This document shows positions 1-6,788 of a stretch of 11,310 bases of DNA, one piece after another (position 1 is the stretch's first letter; each line of letters begins with the position of its first letter). The stretch comes from Filomicrobium sp. Lineage in GTDB: Bacteria; Pseudomonadota; Alphaproteobacteria; Rhizobiales; Hyphomicrobiaceae. Position numbers and translations under genes: made by a program. The stretch lies in the NCBI GenBank assembly GCA_021775655.1, contig JAJFHK010000506.1:1-11310 (forward strand). The letters are read 5' to 3'. Under the pieces are notes generated by a model, which was not told the DNA's origin, ran no database searches, and saw only the letters and a list, made by a program, of their open reading frames with translations.

Positions 1-55
1 CGAGGTTGAACGAATAAAAAAGCTGCCCCTGGTCCTGGTTGAGCCGCCCCATCAT
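1..55 (-). CDS. Transposase, N-terminal fragment (cut by window edge)
   Basis: Reading leftward from the ATG at 55, the 18 visible codons give MMGRLNQDQGQLFYSFNL. This closely matches the opening of IS1182/IS5-group transposases, which commonly begin MMGRL.. .DQG..FYSF.L before a DDE catalytic domain. A ribosome-binding site (GGAG) lies 7 bases before the start. Two ATG codons are in tandem and either could be used. The rest of the gene, including all catalytic residues, is outside the window, so intactness cannot be judged. The family call rests on recognising this short N-terminus, not on a search. Confidence 0.65.
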   Translation of the reverse strand, partial: MMGRLNQDQGQLFYSFNL

Positions 56-140
56 TGCTGATCTCCGTCAATGCCTGACCTGACAAGACGGAATCACTGT
101 TCGCCTGCTATCTCAACCGACTTTTGCAACAAAATCGACC
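1..140 (-). mobile_element. End of an insertion sequence (IS1182/IS5-like), continuing left of the window
   Basis: A transposase start lies at the left edge (positions 1 to 55, minus strand). Upstream of it, about 85 bases resemble the short leader normally found between an IS terminus and its transposase start. On the minus strand the likely terminus contains GTTGCAAAAGTCGG (positions 117 to 130), a sequence type I associate with ends of this transposase group. It lies within a TTTTG-CAA-CAAAA inverted repeat at 122 to 134. The exact boundary is not defined because the other IS end is outside the window; 140 is an estimate, good to about 20 bases. No target-site duplication can be checked. 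Confidence 0.6.
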
Positions 141-482
141 CAAGACGTAGGCGCCGCCAATATTTAGGGGCGGTCAATCCCAGAAACGGAACTCACAGAT
201 GGTTCAAGCCTATTGCTGTGAACCAGCCGCTTCAATGTCCGCAATGAAGGGCAAAGCGGTCAGACTCAGCGTTGTTCCACCGGTCGGAATTGACCCCAAC
301 ACGTGATACGGACACACGCTCAAATTGGGCCAAGAGGCAGGTCGCCTAGCATCATCCTCTGCGCCGGACCGCACGGATCACGTAGCCTCCGGACCACTCG
401 GTAGGGGCAAGTCACCCGCAACGAGCTTTTTGAGCAGCTTGCCAAGCAGCCGAAATAACCAGAACGCTAAGCAAGGCAATCA
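141..482. other. Gene-poor stretch between the IS end and the amidase gene
   Basis: I see no convincing gene here on either strand: open frames are short and resemble no known protein. The minus strand carries a 23-codon frame (412 to 483) whose ATG overlaps the amidase stop as TGATG; it is treated as a finding, not a gene. No terminator with a T-run was found downstream of the amidase. The stretch may be residue of sequence disrupted by the neighbouring insertion sequence, but no recognisable remnant supports that. Confidence 0.5.
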
Positions 483-1787
483 TCAATCGGCTATGGAAGT
501 CGCGTCTTCGCTGTCACGAAAGACATTTTTTGCAAAAGCAAGTAGGGCGACATCTGATCCTGGTCGCCCGACAATTTGTAATCCGACGGGCAGTCCGCCG
601 ATTTTCCCGATCGGCCCGCTGATGGCCGGGCTGCCTATGAGGTTCCACAGCCGCTGCGGCGCGCGCGATCCCGTTCCTTCACTACGAAGCGGAGCTATAT
701 CCGTTGTTGCTAACGTCACCGCGTAATCGTAGTCGTGAAGCGCATTCCAAACATCCGCGATCAGCTCTATTCGCAGATCGAGCGCAGCCTGATAGTCCTC
801 CGCGTTGATTTCGCGCCCCCTTTCGAGCCAAGTTTTTAGCCTGCCGCTCATCTTGTCGGAGTATTTAAGGTAGTCGCCACCGTGATGTCGCCACATGTCA
901 GCACTTAATAAGGTGGTTAGACAGCCCTCCTCGCGCGCTCCAATGTGATCGGGTAATGATACATGCGTGCAGTTGATGTCCGAAATCTTCCCGGCGAAAG
1001 AACTGACCATTTTCCACACGTCAAAACTGTAGGCATCTTTGAACCATGGGGCGACGAGCGCGACCCTTGCGCAGTCACTAGGTGGCCTGCCGACGACTTT
1101 TGATGGCTGGCATGCGACGACGGCCGCTTCGCTGTTGCATAGCGCGGTGAATGTTTTCCCGATCAAACTCATCTCGTTCGCAAAAATCACGGGATGATCT
1201 AGGATTTCGGCCAAAGGCATGGCGCCTTCCAGGGAAAATACTCCTTGGCTGGGCTTGTATCCAAACACTCCACAATATGCTGCAGGCCGGATACCAGAAC
1301 CGATGGTCTGAGAGCCTATCGCAACATCGGCCATCCCTGCCGCGACGGCTGCTGCTGAGCCGCTCGACGAAGCCCCCGGCGTTCTGGCAATATCGATCGG
1401 GTGGGTTGTCGGAGCCATCCGGGCCATGGCGTATTCGGTCGACATGGTCGTCCCAAGGATGACACCGCCAGCGTCACGCAAGGCTCGTACGATGACAGCA
1501 TCCTGCATGGGGCGCCTACCAGCGTGAACGTGGCTACCCCAACCACAGAGCCCACCGTCAACATCAAACACTTCCTTGATCCCGAAGCCGATACCGTAAA
1601 GTGGCCCGCGTTGATCGATTGGCATCAAGTCCGACTTTGCAGACTGAGTGCGCGCTTGTTCTGCCAGCACCTCGCAATAAGCTTGAACGACGCCGTTGCG
1701 TTCGGCGATGATATCGAGAATTCGAGCAATATGCTCGGCGCAGCTTTCGCCATTGTTCGTGTGAGCTTTCATCGTCGCCATCCTCAT
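483..1787 (-). CDS. Amidase-signature family hydrolase
   Basis: The protein (434 aa) belongs to the amidase signature family, which cleaves amide or carbamoyl C-N bonds with a Ser-cisSer-Lys triad. The triad is visible: Lys71 in GIGFGIKEVFDVDG, the Ser-rich turn GASSSGS (138 to 144, probable cis-Ser at 140), and the nucleophile Ser164 in SQTIGSGIRPAAYCG. That last block follows the Q-T-x-G-S variant of the usual D-T-G-G-S. Length is slightly short for the family (often 450 to 500 aa), but the C-terminal GLPVGLQIVGRPGSD block is present, so it looks complete. It has no signal peptide and should act in the cytoplasm. It is last in the importer operon, 40 bases after the ATPase stop, which suggests it processes the imported compound. 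The start is uncertain: ATG at 1787, 1781 or 1772; GAGG 9 bases before 1772 favours the last. Substrate unknown; it is not a GatA call, since no gatB or gatC is adjacent. Confidence 0.9.
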   Translation of the reverse strand: MRMATMKAHTNNGESCAEHIARILDIIAERNGVVQAYCEVLAEQARTQSAKSDLMPIDQRGPLYGIGFGIKEVFDVDGGLCGWGSHVHAGRRPMQDAVIVRALRDAGGVILGTTMSTEYAMARMAPTTHPIDIARTPGASSSGSAAAVAAGMADVAIGSQTIGSGIRPAAYCGVFGYKPSQGVFSLEGAMPLAEILDHPVIFANEMSLIGKTFTALCNSEAAVVACQPSKVVGRPPSDCARVALVAPWFKDAYSFDVWKMVSSFAGKISDINCTHVSLPDHIGAREEGCLTTLLSADMWRHHGGDYLKYSDKMSGRLKTWLERGREINAEDYQAALDLRIELIADVWNALHDYDYAVTLATTDIAPLRSEGTGSRAPQRLWNLIGSPAISGPIGKIGGLPVGLQIVGRPGSDVALLAFAKNVFRDSEDATSIAD

Positions 1788-1827
1788 ACTGTGGCAAGCT
1801 CATGGTTTTGGAGCCCATTGAAACTCT

Positions 1828-2640
1828 TCAATCGCCCTGTAACTGGTTGCCCGCCAATCCGAATGTCTTCGCGAGTTCTTCATCGAGGCTGTCGAAAACG
1901 TTCTTCTCAATTTTGCGAAATGAGTCTGAAGAGAAGTCGCGCGGATGATCCAACTCGATAAGGAAGTCGGATTTGATCCGCCCTGGACGGGCAGTCATGA
2001 CGATGATTCGGTCAGCAAGAAACACCGCTTCCTGGACGGAATGCGTTATAAACAAAACAGTTTTTCGGCTCTCACTCCAAATTTTAAGGAGCTGTTGTTG
2101 CAGGAATCGACGCGTCAACGCATCTAGGGCGCCGAACGGCTCATCCATGAGGATAACAGACGGATTGGTTGCGAACGTTCTTGCAATTGCAGCGCGTTGC
2201 TTCATCCCGCCTGAAAGTTCGCGTGGCCGTTTGTCGGCAAAGTCCCTGAGACTGACGACGTCCAGAAAGCGCATGGCAATTTCTTTTCGCTCCGAAGAGC
2301 CGATGCCCTGGCTTTTCAAGCCGAACGCGACGTTGTCAAGCACCGTCAACCAGGGAAACAAAGCATAGTCCTGAAACACGACCCCGTGGTCGATACTCGG
2401 CCCGGCGACCGCTTCATTGCCGATGCTTGCCTGACCATCGCTCGGTGTCAGGAAGCCTGCGAGAATGTTCAGAAGCGTAGACTTGCCACAGCCAGACGGG
2501 CCGACAATAGCGACGAATTGGCCAGGCTCGATTTCAAGGTTGGTGGGAGCAAGCGCATTGACACTTGTGCCATCGTCGCTTCTGAACGTCATGCTAAGGT
2601 TGCTGACTTCGATCGATTTGCTGTGCGAGTTTTCGCGCAT
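1828..2640 (-). CDS. ABC transporter ATP-binding protein, SsuB/TauB/nitrate type
   Basis: This 270-aa ATPase powers the importer encoded by the two upstream genes. Visible motifs are Walker A GPSGCGKST (about 47 to 55), Q-loop VVFQDYALFPWLTV (Gln90), signature LSGGMKQR (142 to 149), Walker B VILMDEP (162 to 168), D-loop GALDALTR and switch His200 in FITHSVQEA. The QDYALFPWLTVLDNV and DEPFGALDALTR wording is typical of the nitrate/sulfonate/taurine subfamily. The ATG at 2640 is preferred over one five codons upstream: it overlaps the permease stop as TAATG and has GGGGAG just upstream, which indicates translational coupling. Length is normal. The subfamily does not fix the substrate, so no ssuB or tauB name is assigned. 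Confidence 0.95.
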   Translation of the reverse strand: MRENSHSKSIEVSNLSMTFRSDDGTSVNALAPTNLEIEPGQFVAIVGPSGCGKSTLLNILAGFLTPSDGQASIGNEAVAGPSIDHGVVFQDYALFPWLTVLDNVAFGLKSQGIGSSERKEIAMRFLDVVSLRDFADKRPRELSGGMKQRAAIARTFATNPSVILMDEPFGALDALTRRFLQQQLLKIWSESRKTVLFITHSVQEAVFLADRIIVMTARPGRIKSDFLIELDHPRDFSSDSFRKIEKNVFDSLDEELAKTFGLAGNQLQGD

Positions 2641-3395
2641 TACCCTGCTCCCCAATCGTATCGATTGCCGAGTAGCCGGAAAATGCTGTCAATCAGAACA
2701 CCCAACACACCAATCGCTATCATACCGGCCAGCACGAGATCGGACCGCAATATCTCCATGCCGTCTGCTATCAGATAACCAAGCCCCGATTGCGCAGCAA
2801 CCAATTCTGCGGCGATGATTGCTGCCCATCCTGTTCCGAATGCGATGCGGAGACCGACGATGATTGTGGGCATCGCGGCAGGCAGGATCACCCTCCAGAA
2901 TAAGGTGGCTTCGTTGGTGCACCCAAGAACCTGTCCGGCGCGTATCAGCACGGGATCGACACTCTTCACGCCTGACACCGTGTTCAACACTATCGGGAAA
3001 AACGTCGCTATGAAAATGATGAAGATCTTGCCGGTCTCGCCAATGCCAAACCAAAGGATCGCCAATGGTATCCAGGCCAGCGGTGAAATCGGCCGGAACA
3101 ACTCAATGACCGGATCCAGCAAACGTTCGACGGTCTTGGAACGCGCCATTACGAGTCCAAGTGGTACCGCAATGATTACCGAGAGGCCCCATGCGCTGAC
3201 AACGCGGCTGAGGCTGGCGAGTGTGTGCTTGGCAAGTTCGCCGTTGGCAATCAATTCCCACAGCGTGGCAAGTGTGAGCAGCGGCGGTGGGAGTATAGCA
3301 ACGTTGGCCTGACTGACCCAAACGGCGATCTGCCAAACGGTTGCAATAGCAATGAGCGCAAGCGCATACGGCACTGAATGCCTTAAGAAATGCAT
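2640..3395 (-). CDS. ABC transporter permease, SsuC/TauC type
   Basis: This 251-aa inner-membrane protein forms the translocation channel, presumably as a homodimer. Hydrophobic segments lie around residues 8 to 28, 66 to 85, 104 to 138, 176 to 200 and 220 to 242. The cytoplasmic EAA-type loop that docks on the ATPase is clear at about 150 to 182, with Gly158 and the LPAAMPTIIVGLR segment. The motif ISPLAWIPLAILWFGIGE (103 to 120) is characteristic of nitrate/sulfonate/taurine-type permeases. The start at 3395 has a G-rich site (CAGGGGGC) 3 to 4 bases upstream. It lies 125 bases after the binding-protein gene, with a stem-loop in between, and its stop overlaps the ATPase start by one base. 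Substrate is not predictable from this subunit. Confidence 0.94.
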   Translation of the reverse strand: MHFLRHSVPYALALIAIATVWQIAVWVSQANVAILPPPLLTLATLWELIANGELAKHTLASLSRVVSAWGLSVIIAVPLGLVMARSKTVERLLDPVIELFRPISPLAWIPLAILWFGIGETGKIFIIFIATFFPIVLNTVSGVKSVDPVLIRAGQVLGCTNEATLFWRVILPAAMPTIIVGLRIAFGTGWAAIIAAELVAAQSGLGYLIADGMEILRSDLVLAGMIAIGVLGVLIDSIFRLLGNRYDWGAG

Positions 3396-3463
3396 AGTGC
3401 CCCCTGAAACACACTGCCCACCGTTGTGAAGGTTTCGACCCTATTTCTAAGCTACGCCAGAAC

Positions 3464-3503
3464 GGTGCAGGAGACTGCCCAATGGGGCGAGAATTCCTGC
3501 ACC
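3464..3503 (-). other. Intercistronic stem-loop between binding-protein and permease genes
   Basis: A perfect 9-base inverted repeat, GGTGCAGGA (3464 to 3472) and TCCTGCACC (3495 to 3503), encloses a 22-base loop that contains a further GCCC/GGGC pairing. In the minus-strand transcript it lies 17 bases after the binding-protein stop. No T-run follows, so it is not a standard intrinsic terminator. Such structures in importer operons (malE-malF is the classic case) protect the upstream message from 3' decay and raise binding-protein levels over permease. That role is inferred here. Confidence 0.6.
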
Positions 3504-3520
3504 TGATTCGGTTGTCAACG

Positions 3521-4486
3521 TTACTTCGCTGACATGGCTTTCTTAGCGAAGCTGTCGTCGAACTTCGGATTGTCCTCTGGCTTCAGGATTTCTGCGTCTT
3601 TGAGAAATTTCGTATAGGCCTCAAGTGTCGATGCTTCAGGAACGATGTCCCGATTGTATACCGAGATCCTTTCGGTCAGCGCAAAACGTATGACGTCCTT
3701 ACTGAAGCCGATCTGATCCGACCACATATCGATAGCTTTCTCCTGGTCGCTGAGGATGAGGTCGATGGATTTAACAATTGCTACCATGATGTCTTCGATC
3801 AACTCGGGCTTCGATGCGATGAAATCCTCACGCGCATACACCCCATTTCCGATGTAGTTGCCTTGCTTTATCGGCAAGATCTTCTCAGCCTTGATCAGCA
3901 CCTTGGAATGACCTGCAGCCAGAGCATTCGATACGTGCGGATCCCAAGTGATGCCGGCATCGACGGACTTGTTCGCCAGCAAAGTTGGGACGTCCGATCC
4001 CTTCGTCTTAAAGAGCTCGACGTCATCGAGGGTCAACCCAGCATCCGCGAGTGCTTTGACGAGAAGCGGATACTGCTGCGAACCCTTACCGGGAAAGGCA
4101 ATACGCTTGCCTTTCAGGTCGGCGACACTCGATACCGATGAATCGCTCGGAACGATGATCGCCGTCTGTTCGAGGATCGTGATAGCAAGGAGCTTGGCTG
4201 GCAGTCTTGCTGCAGCCACGATGGCCGGACCCATTCCAGCCGATGCAATCTGCAATTCACCTGCGGCGAGCGCCTGATTTTCTGGAGCACCATAAGAGAA
4301 TTTTCGAAACACGATCTTCACATCGTGCTTCTTTTCTATCGGGTCCAGAAGCCCGGCAGCGCGCGCGATATAGATCGGCATAGTGGCCGGCTGAACTCCG
4401 AAATTGATTGTCTCAGTGGCATGAGCGCTTGTGCCAATTAACGCGAGCGCCAAAGCGCCCGTAATTCCTAGTGCCAACTTATGCAT
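3521..4486 (-). CDS. Periplasmic substrate-binding protein, SsuA/TauA/NMT1-like
   Basis: This 321-aa secreted protein captures the substrate for the adjacent ABC permease and ATPase. A Sec signal peptide is clear: MHKLALG, a hydrophobic core rich in Ala, Leu and Ile, then a likely cleavage after SAHA (residue 23). There is no lipobox Cys. The mature start ETINFGVQPATMPIYIARAAGL is the classic opening of the nitrate/sulfonate/taurine/NMT1 family. The AAGELQIASAGMGP (74 to 87), DLKGKRIAFPGKGS (123 to 136) and SVDAGITWDPH (174 to 184) segments match the two-lobe fold. The start at 4486 is chosen over upstream ATGs because GGAG lies 6 bases before it and the signal peptide begins there. It is the first gene of the importer-amidase operon, 152 bases after the IclR gene. 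Substrate unknown; an amide-containing or amide-derived small molecule fits the context. Confidence 0.93.
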   Translation of the reverse strand: MHKLALGITGALALALIGTSAHATETINFGVQPATMPIYIARAAGLLDPIEKKHDVKIVFRKFSYGAPENQALAAGELQIASAGMGPAIVAAARLPAKLLAITILEQTAIIVPSDSSVSSVADLKGKRIAFPGKGSQQYPLLVKALADAGLTLDDVELFKTKGSDVPTLLANKSVDAGITWDPHVSNALAAGHSKVLIKAEKILPIKQGNYIGNGVYAREDFIASKPELIEDIMVAIVKSIDLILSDQEKAIDMWSDQIGFSKDVIRFALTERISVYNRDIVPEASTLEAYTKFLKDAEILKPEDNPKFDDSFAKKAMSAK

Positions 4487-4492
4487 ATCGAA

Positions 4493-4496
4493 CTCC
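4493..4496 (-). promoter_or_regulatory. Ribosome-binding site that sets the binding-protein start
   Basis: GGAG on the minus strand is followed by six bases (TTCGAT) and the ATG at 4486. An in-frame ATG at 4498 overlaps this site and lacks an upstream site of its own, and longer in-frame starts would put charged residues ahead of the signal peptide. Confidence 0.7.
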
Positions 4497-4583
4497 ATTT
4501 GTTTGGTTCGGCTCTTGGCGAATGTGATAAGGCGTCTGCTTCCTGGACCTTCGTCGCGCCCCAGAAGCCTAGCAACGCAAAAT

Positions 4584-4595
4584 CGTAACGTCACG
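4584..4595. promoter_or_regulatory. Candidate operator in the leader of the importer operon
   Basis: CGTAACGTCACG is an imperfect palindrome (10 of 12 positions symmetric) about 100 bases before the binding-protein start, in the 152-base gap after the IclR gene. On the minus strand a possible -35-like TTGATA overlaps its edge. IclR regulators usually bind short palindromes near the promoter they control, so this is a reasonable but unproven site. Confidence 0.3.
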
Positions 4596-4638
4596 TATCA
4601 ATTTTTACATCGAAAGCCCAATCTTTAGGCGAAACATA

Positions 4639-5430
4639 TCAGTCGGCGGTCTCGCAAGGGACCGGGTCGGAAAACAGAACCTGACTGATATCACGAGCGG
4701 CCGATCGTAATCTACCAACCAGAGATGTCGCCCTGGATTCGTTCAGTCGAGCTTCAGGACCGTGCAATGCGAGTCCGGCCATGACCGATTTATTGGCCCC
4801 AAGAATTGGAACGGCGACAGCAAGCAGACCGATCGAATCCTCCTGATTATTGATGGAGAATCGTTGTTTGCGAATGGCTACAAGCGCAGACCGAAGCGCT
4901 TCAGCATCCGTAATGGTGTTTCCATTCAATGGTGTGAGGCGGACAGAATTTAGGTAATGCTCCAGTTGGCCCGGCGTTCGGTGCGCCAACAGCAACTTGC
5001 CGATTGCTGTGCAATATGCTGGCACTCGGCTGCCTGCTTGCAACTGGACCCGAAGTGGCCAGTCGCATTCGACGCGATCGATGTACACCACTTCGTTTCC
5101 ATCAAGGACACCGATGTTACAGGTCTCACGCACCTCACCAACAAGTCGTTCCAGAACCTCGTGAACCTGCCTATTGCTGGTCATCGTCGCCAAACCATTA
5201 ACGGCGAGACGCCCGAAGCGCGTTCCCAGACGATACCGCTCCTTTCTAATGTCGCGGTGGACAAGCTGAAGCTCTTCAAGCTGGTTCAGCAGTCTGTACA
5301 CTGTCTGGCGATTGAACCCAGTAATCAAAGCAAGGTCGACGGCACTCGTTGCATGCCCTGCGTCGGCAAGGGCTTCAAGGATTAGCACCGATTTTCCTAT
5401 GGCACTTGATCTGATTGTGTCGTCGCGCAC
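4639..5430 (-). CDS. IclR-family transcriptional regulator
   Basis: This 263-aa protein has the standard IclR layout. An N-terminal winged helix-turn-helix (about 10 to 75) contains AIGKSVLILEALADAG, GFNRQTVYRLLNQLEEL as recognition region and RYRLGTRFGRLA as the wing. A C-terminal effector-binding GAF-like domain (about 90 to 250) contains GNEVVYIDRVE, RVPAYCTAIGKLLLA (136 to 150) and the INNQEDSIGLLAVAVPI segment. The family senses small organic acids or aromatic compounds and often controls an adjacent catabolic or transport operon. Here it lies immediately upstream of, and in the same direction as, the importer-amidase operon, its likely target. The start is taken as GTG at 5430 because AGGAAGGGA lies 5 bases upstream. 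An ATG at 5490 would add 20 residues unlike the family and bury that site in coding sequence. Whether it activates or represses cannot be told. Confidence 0.92.
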   Translation of the reverse strand: MRDDTIRSSAIGKSVLILEALADAGHATSAVDLALITGFNRQTVYRLLNQLEELQLVHRDIRKERYRLGTRFGRLAVNGLATMTSNRQVHEVLERLVGEVRETCNIGVLDGNEVVYIDRVECDWPLRVQLQAGSRVPAYCTAIGKLLLAHRTPGQLEHYLNSVRLTPLNGNTITDAEALRSALVAIRKQRFSINNQEDSIGLLAVAVPILGANKSVMAGLALHGPEARLNESRATSLVGRLRSAARDISQVLFSDPVPCETAD

Positions 5431-5435
5431 GACTG

Positions 5436-5444
5436 TCCCTTCCT
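5436..5444 (-). promoter_or_regulatory. Strong ribosome-binding site before the IclR GTG start
   Basis: AGGAAGGGA on the minus strand ends 5 bases before the GTG at 5430. This decides the start in favour of GTG over the in-frame ATG at 5490. Confidence 0.7.
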
Positions 5445-5580
5445 GGATGGACGACCTGCGGCCTGCTTGGCTCCAACCGGATAGGCGCAAATTCCAGCAA
5501 GTCCTCGATGCGAAAAACAGGCCTTTCGTGTGATCGGTGTAAGTTGCCCGGCCATTGCTGTTGGCGTCAAGTCATGGGGG

Positions 5581-5596
5581 CTCAATACCAATTGAG
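5581..5596. promoter_or_regulatory. Candidate operator, CTCAAT-N4-ATTGAG
   Basis: CTCAAT ACCA ATTGAG is a perfect inverted repeat of 6-base arms about 150 bases upstream of the IclR start. A matching half-site (ATTGAG) recurs at 5683 to 5688. Size and symmetry suit an IclR-type dimer site and autoregulation, but no binding evidence exists. Confidence 0.35.
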
Positions 5597-5801
5597 GGGC
5601 GCTCGTCGGCACCGTAGTTCAGCAGGTGAACAACCGAGAAGTGTGCGTGGACACGTATGCTGAGGATGCAATTCGAGCATCAATTGAGCGTCGGGACAAT
5701 CTTGGCGGTGTCCAGGCCTATTATTGAAAACTCTTTCACGGTCGGCTGCCTTTGCGATGGTGACGCCAGCAGCAACCGTCTTGGCATCCAGATGTGGTGC
5801 C

Positions 5802-6725
5802 TCAAGTGCGATCAAATCTACTGTCTGGGCGCAGCAAGCCGTGCTCCCCATAGATTTTGGTCACTGTCTCACACATAAGAAAATCCATGAGTTTATTGCC
5901 GAAAGCTCCGCCATCGCCAACCAGGGCGGCATGATAGGTGGTCAGATACGCAGCCGGTTCCATCAGCCCCTGCAAATCCACTTTCAGCAATTCGAACTTG
6001 TCGGGAAAGATCCGCGTGAAGCGCAAAGCAAGATGATGATAGATCACGCTGGCGTCGGCATCGCCCGAGGCGATGATTTGTGGAATCTCGCGGTGATGGA
6101 TCAGCCTGCTTTTTGCAACGGTGTCGCTACGCAAATAATTATGGATATAGGTTTTATCCAGGCCAGAGCGCGCACCGATGGCCATCAGTGCGGCTTCATA
6201 AATGACAAACGACGCAGTCTCAGTGATAGGATTGGAAACAGCAAGGCGAACGCCGTCTTTCAACAAGTCTGCAGCCTCGACAATGTTGCACGGATTTTCT
6301 TTCGCAATCAGAATCGACAGGCCGTCGCTCCGCATATAGGGCATGCTTGGCCCAACGCGCCCTTCAGCGCTCAGCTTGTTCATTATGCTGTCGGGACTAA
6401 TGAATACGTGCGGGCTGACCGAAAGGACAATATTGCCGCTGCATATCTTTCCCGAGGTAAGAGCGTCGATGATAATCCGCGGCGGCGTTGTGGCGTAGAA
6501 CACGTCGTCTGCTTCGCCGTTGGCTGAAAGAAAAGCCCGAAGGGTTTCTTCAAGCGCCATATTGTGGTTGCCGTCGGAAAAAACTGCGAGTTGGGCCCGA
6601 AGCGGGTCGCCGTGCAGATCAAGCAGAATGTTCGACCCGTCAATTGTCAGATTGCCAGTATTTTCCAGCGCGCCCGCCGCACTCTCGTTCGGCCAAGTCA
6701 GAGGAATAGGTGATTTAGCGACCAT
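5802..6725 (-). CDS. Solute-binding-fold protein without signal peptide (ModA/PBP-like)
   Basis: The protein (307 aa from the ATG at 6725) resembles the ModA-type family of solute-binding domains. AVFSDGNHNMALEETLRAFL (48 to 66) matches the family's opening strand-helix. LAVSNPITETASFVIYEAAL (161 to 180) matches the hinge segment that in ModA reads like NPxxxPxGxxA. IIASGDADASVIYHHLAL (217 to 234) matches the G-x-A-D-x-x-x-x-Y motif. Oddly, no signal peptide is seen: about 45 polar or mixed residues precede the fold, so it is predicted cytoplasmic, perhaps a sensor or chaperone-like binder. No modB or modC genes are near. It follows the Crp/Fnr gene by 63 bases and is probably co-transcribed. 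The ATG at 6773 would add 16 residues and place the inverted repeat at 6744 to 6763 inside coding sequence, so 6725 is preferred, though its ribosome-binding site is weak. Ligand unknown. Confidence 0.7.
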   Translation of the reverse strand: MVAKSPIPLTWPNESAAGALENTGNLTIDGSNILLDLHGDPLRAQLAVFSDGNHNMALEETLRAFLSANGEADDVFYATTPPRIIIDALTSGKICSGNIVLSVSPHVFISPDSIMNKLSAEGRVGPSMPYMRSDGLSILIAKENPCNIVEAADLLKDGVRLAVSNPITETASFVIYEAALMAIGARSGLDKTYIHNYLRSDTVAKSRLIHHREIPQIIASGDADASVIYHHLALRFTRIFPDKFELLKVDLQGLMEPAAYLTTYHAALVGDGGAFGNKLMDFLMCETVTKIYGEHGLLRPDSRFDRT

Positions 6726-6743
6726 GACACTTGTCCGGTAGGT

Positions 6744-6763
6744 CGCAGAGTGAATTCTCTGCG
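6744..6763. promoter_or_regulatory. Inverted repeat just upstream of the ModA-like gene
   Basis: CGCAGAG TGAATT CTCTGCG has perfect 7-base arms and ends 18 bases before the preferred start at 6725. A second, adjoining palindrome GCGAATTTCGC lies at 6761 to 6771. It may be a protein-binding operator or, in the transcript from the Crp/Fnr gene, a stem-loop affecting translation of the ModA-like gene. Confidence 0.45.
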
Positions 6764-6788
6764 AATTTCGCATTCCGAGGTGTCAAAC

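Larger units (their letters stand above)
5431..5801. other. 371-base intergenic stretch upstream of the IclR gene
   Basis: No convincing gene is seen on either strand. The longer open frames here are unlike known proteins or extend into the antisense of the neighbouring gene. It should hold the IclR promoter. It contains a perfect 6-base-arm palindrome (5581 to 5596) and a second ATTGAG half-site at 5683 to 5688. A 43-codon plus-strand open segment (5596 to 5727) faintly resembles an amidase N-terminus but has no start, and is rejected as a gene. Confidence 0.5.

Noticed and set aside
1564..1818. Minus-strand frame starting at an ATG at 1818 overlapping the amidase N-terminus, considered as an alternative upstream start joined by frameshift
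   Set aside because: Its product has no amidase-like sequence and the annotated frame is continuous through all amidase motifs, so no frameshift is needed.
3464..3503. Intrinsic terminator after the binding-protein gene
   Set aside because: The stem is strong but no T-run follows on the minus strand, and the downstream permease and ATPase genes belong to the same transporter.
5596..5727. Plus-strand open segment of 43 codons whose end (IERRDNLGGVQAYY) resembles the N-terminal helix region of amidases
   Set aside because: It has no start codon in a good context, is bounded by stops and is short. The likeness to an amidase N-terminus is too weak to call a pseudogene without a database search.
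5724..6527. Long plus-strand open frame (267 codons)
   Set aside because: It lies almost wholly antisense to the ModA-like gene, whose family motifs are clear; the plus-strand product shows no recognisable domain.
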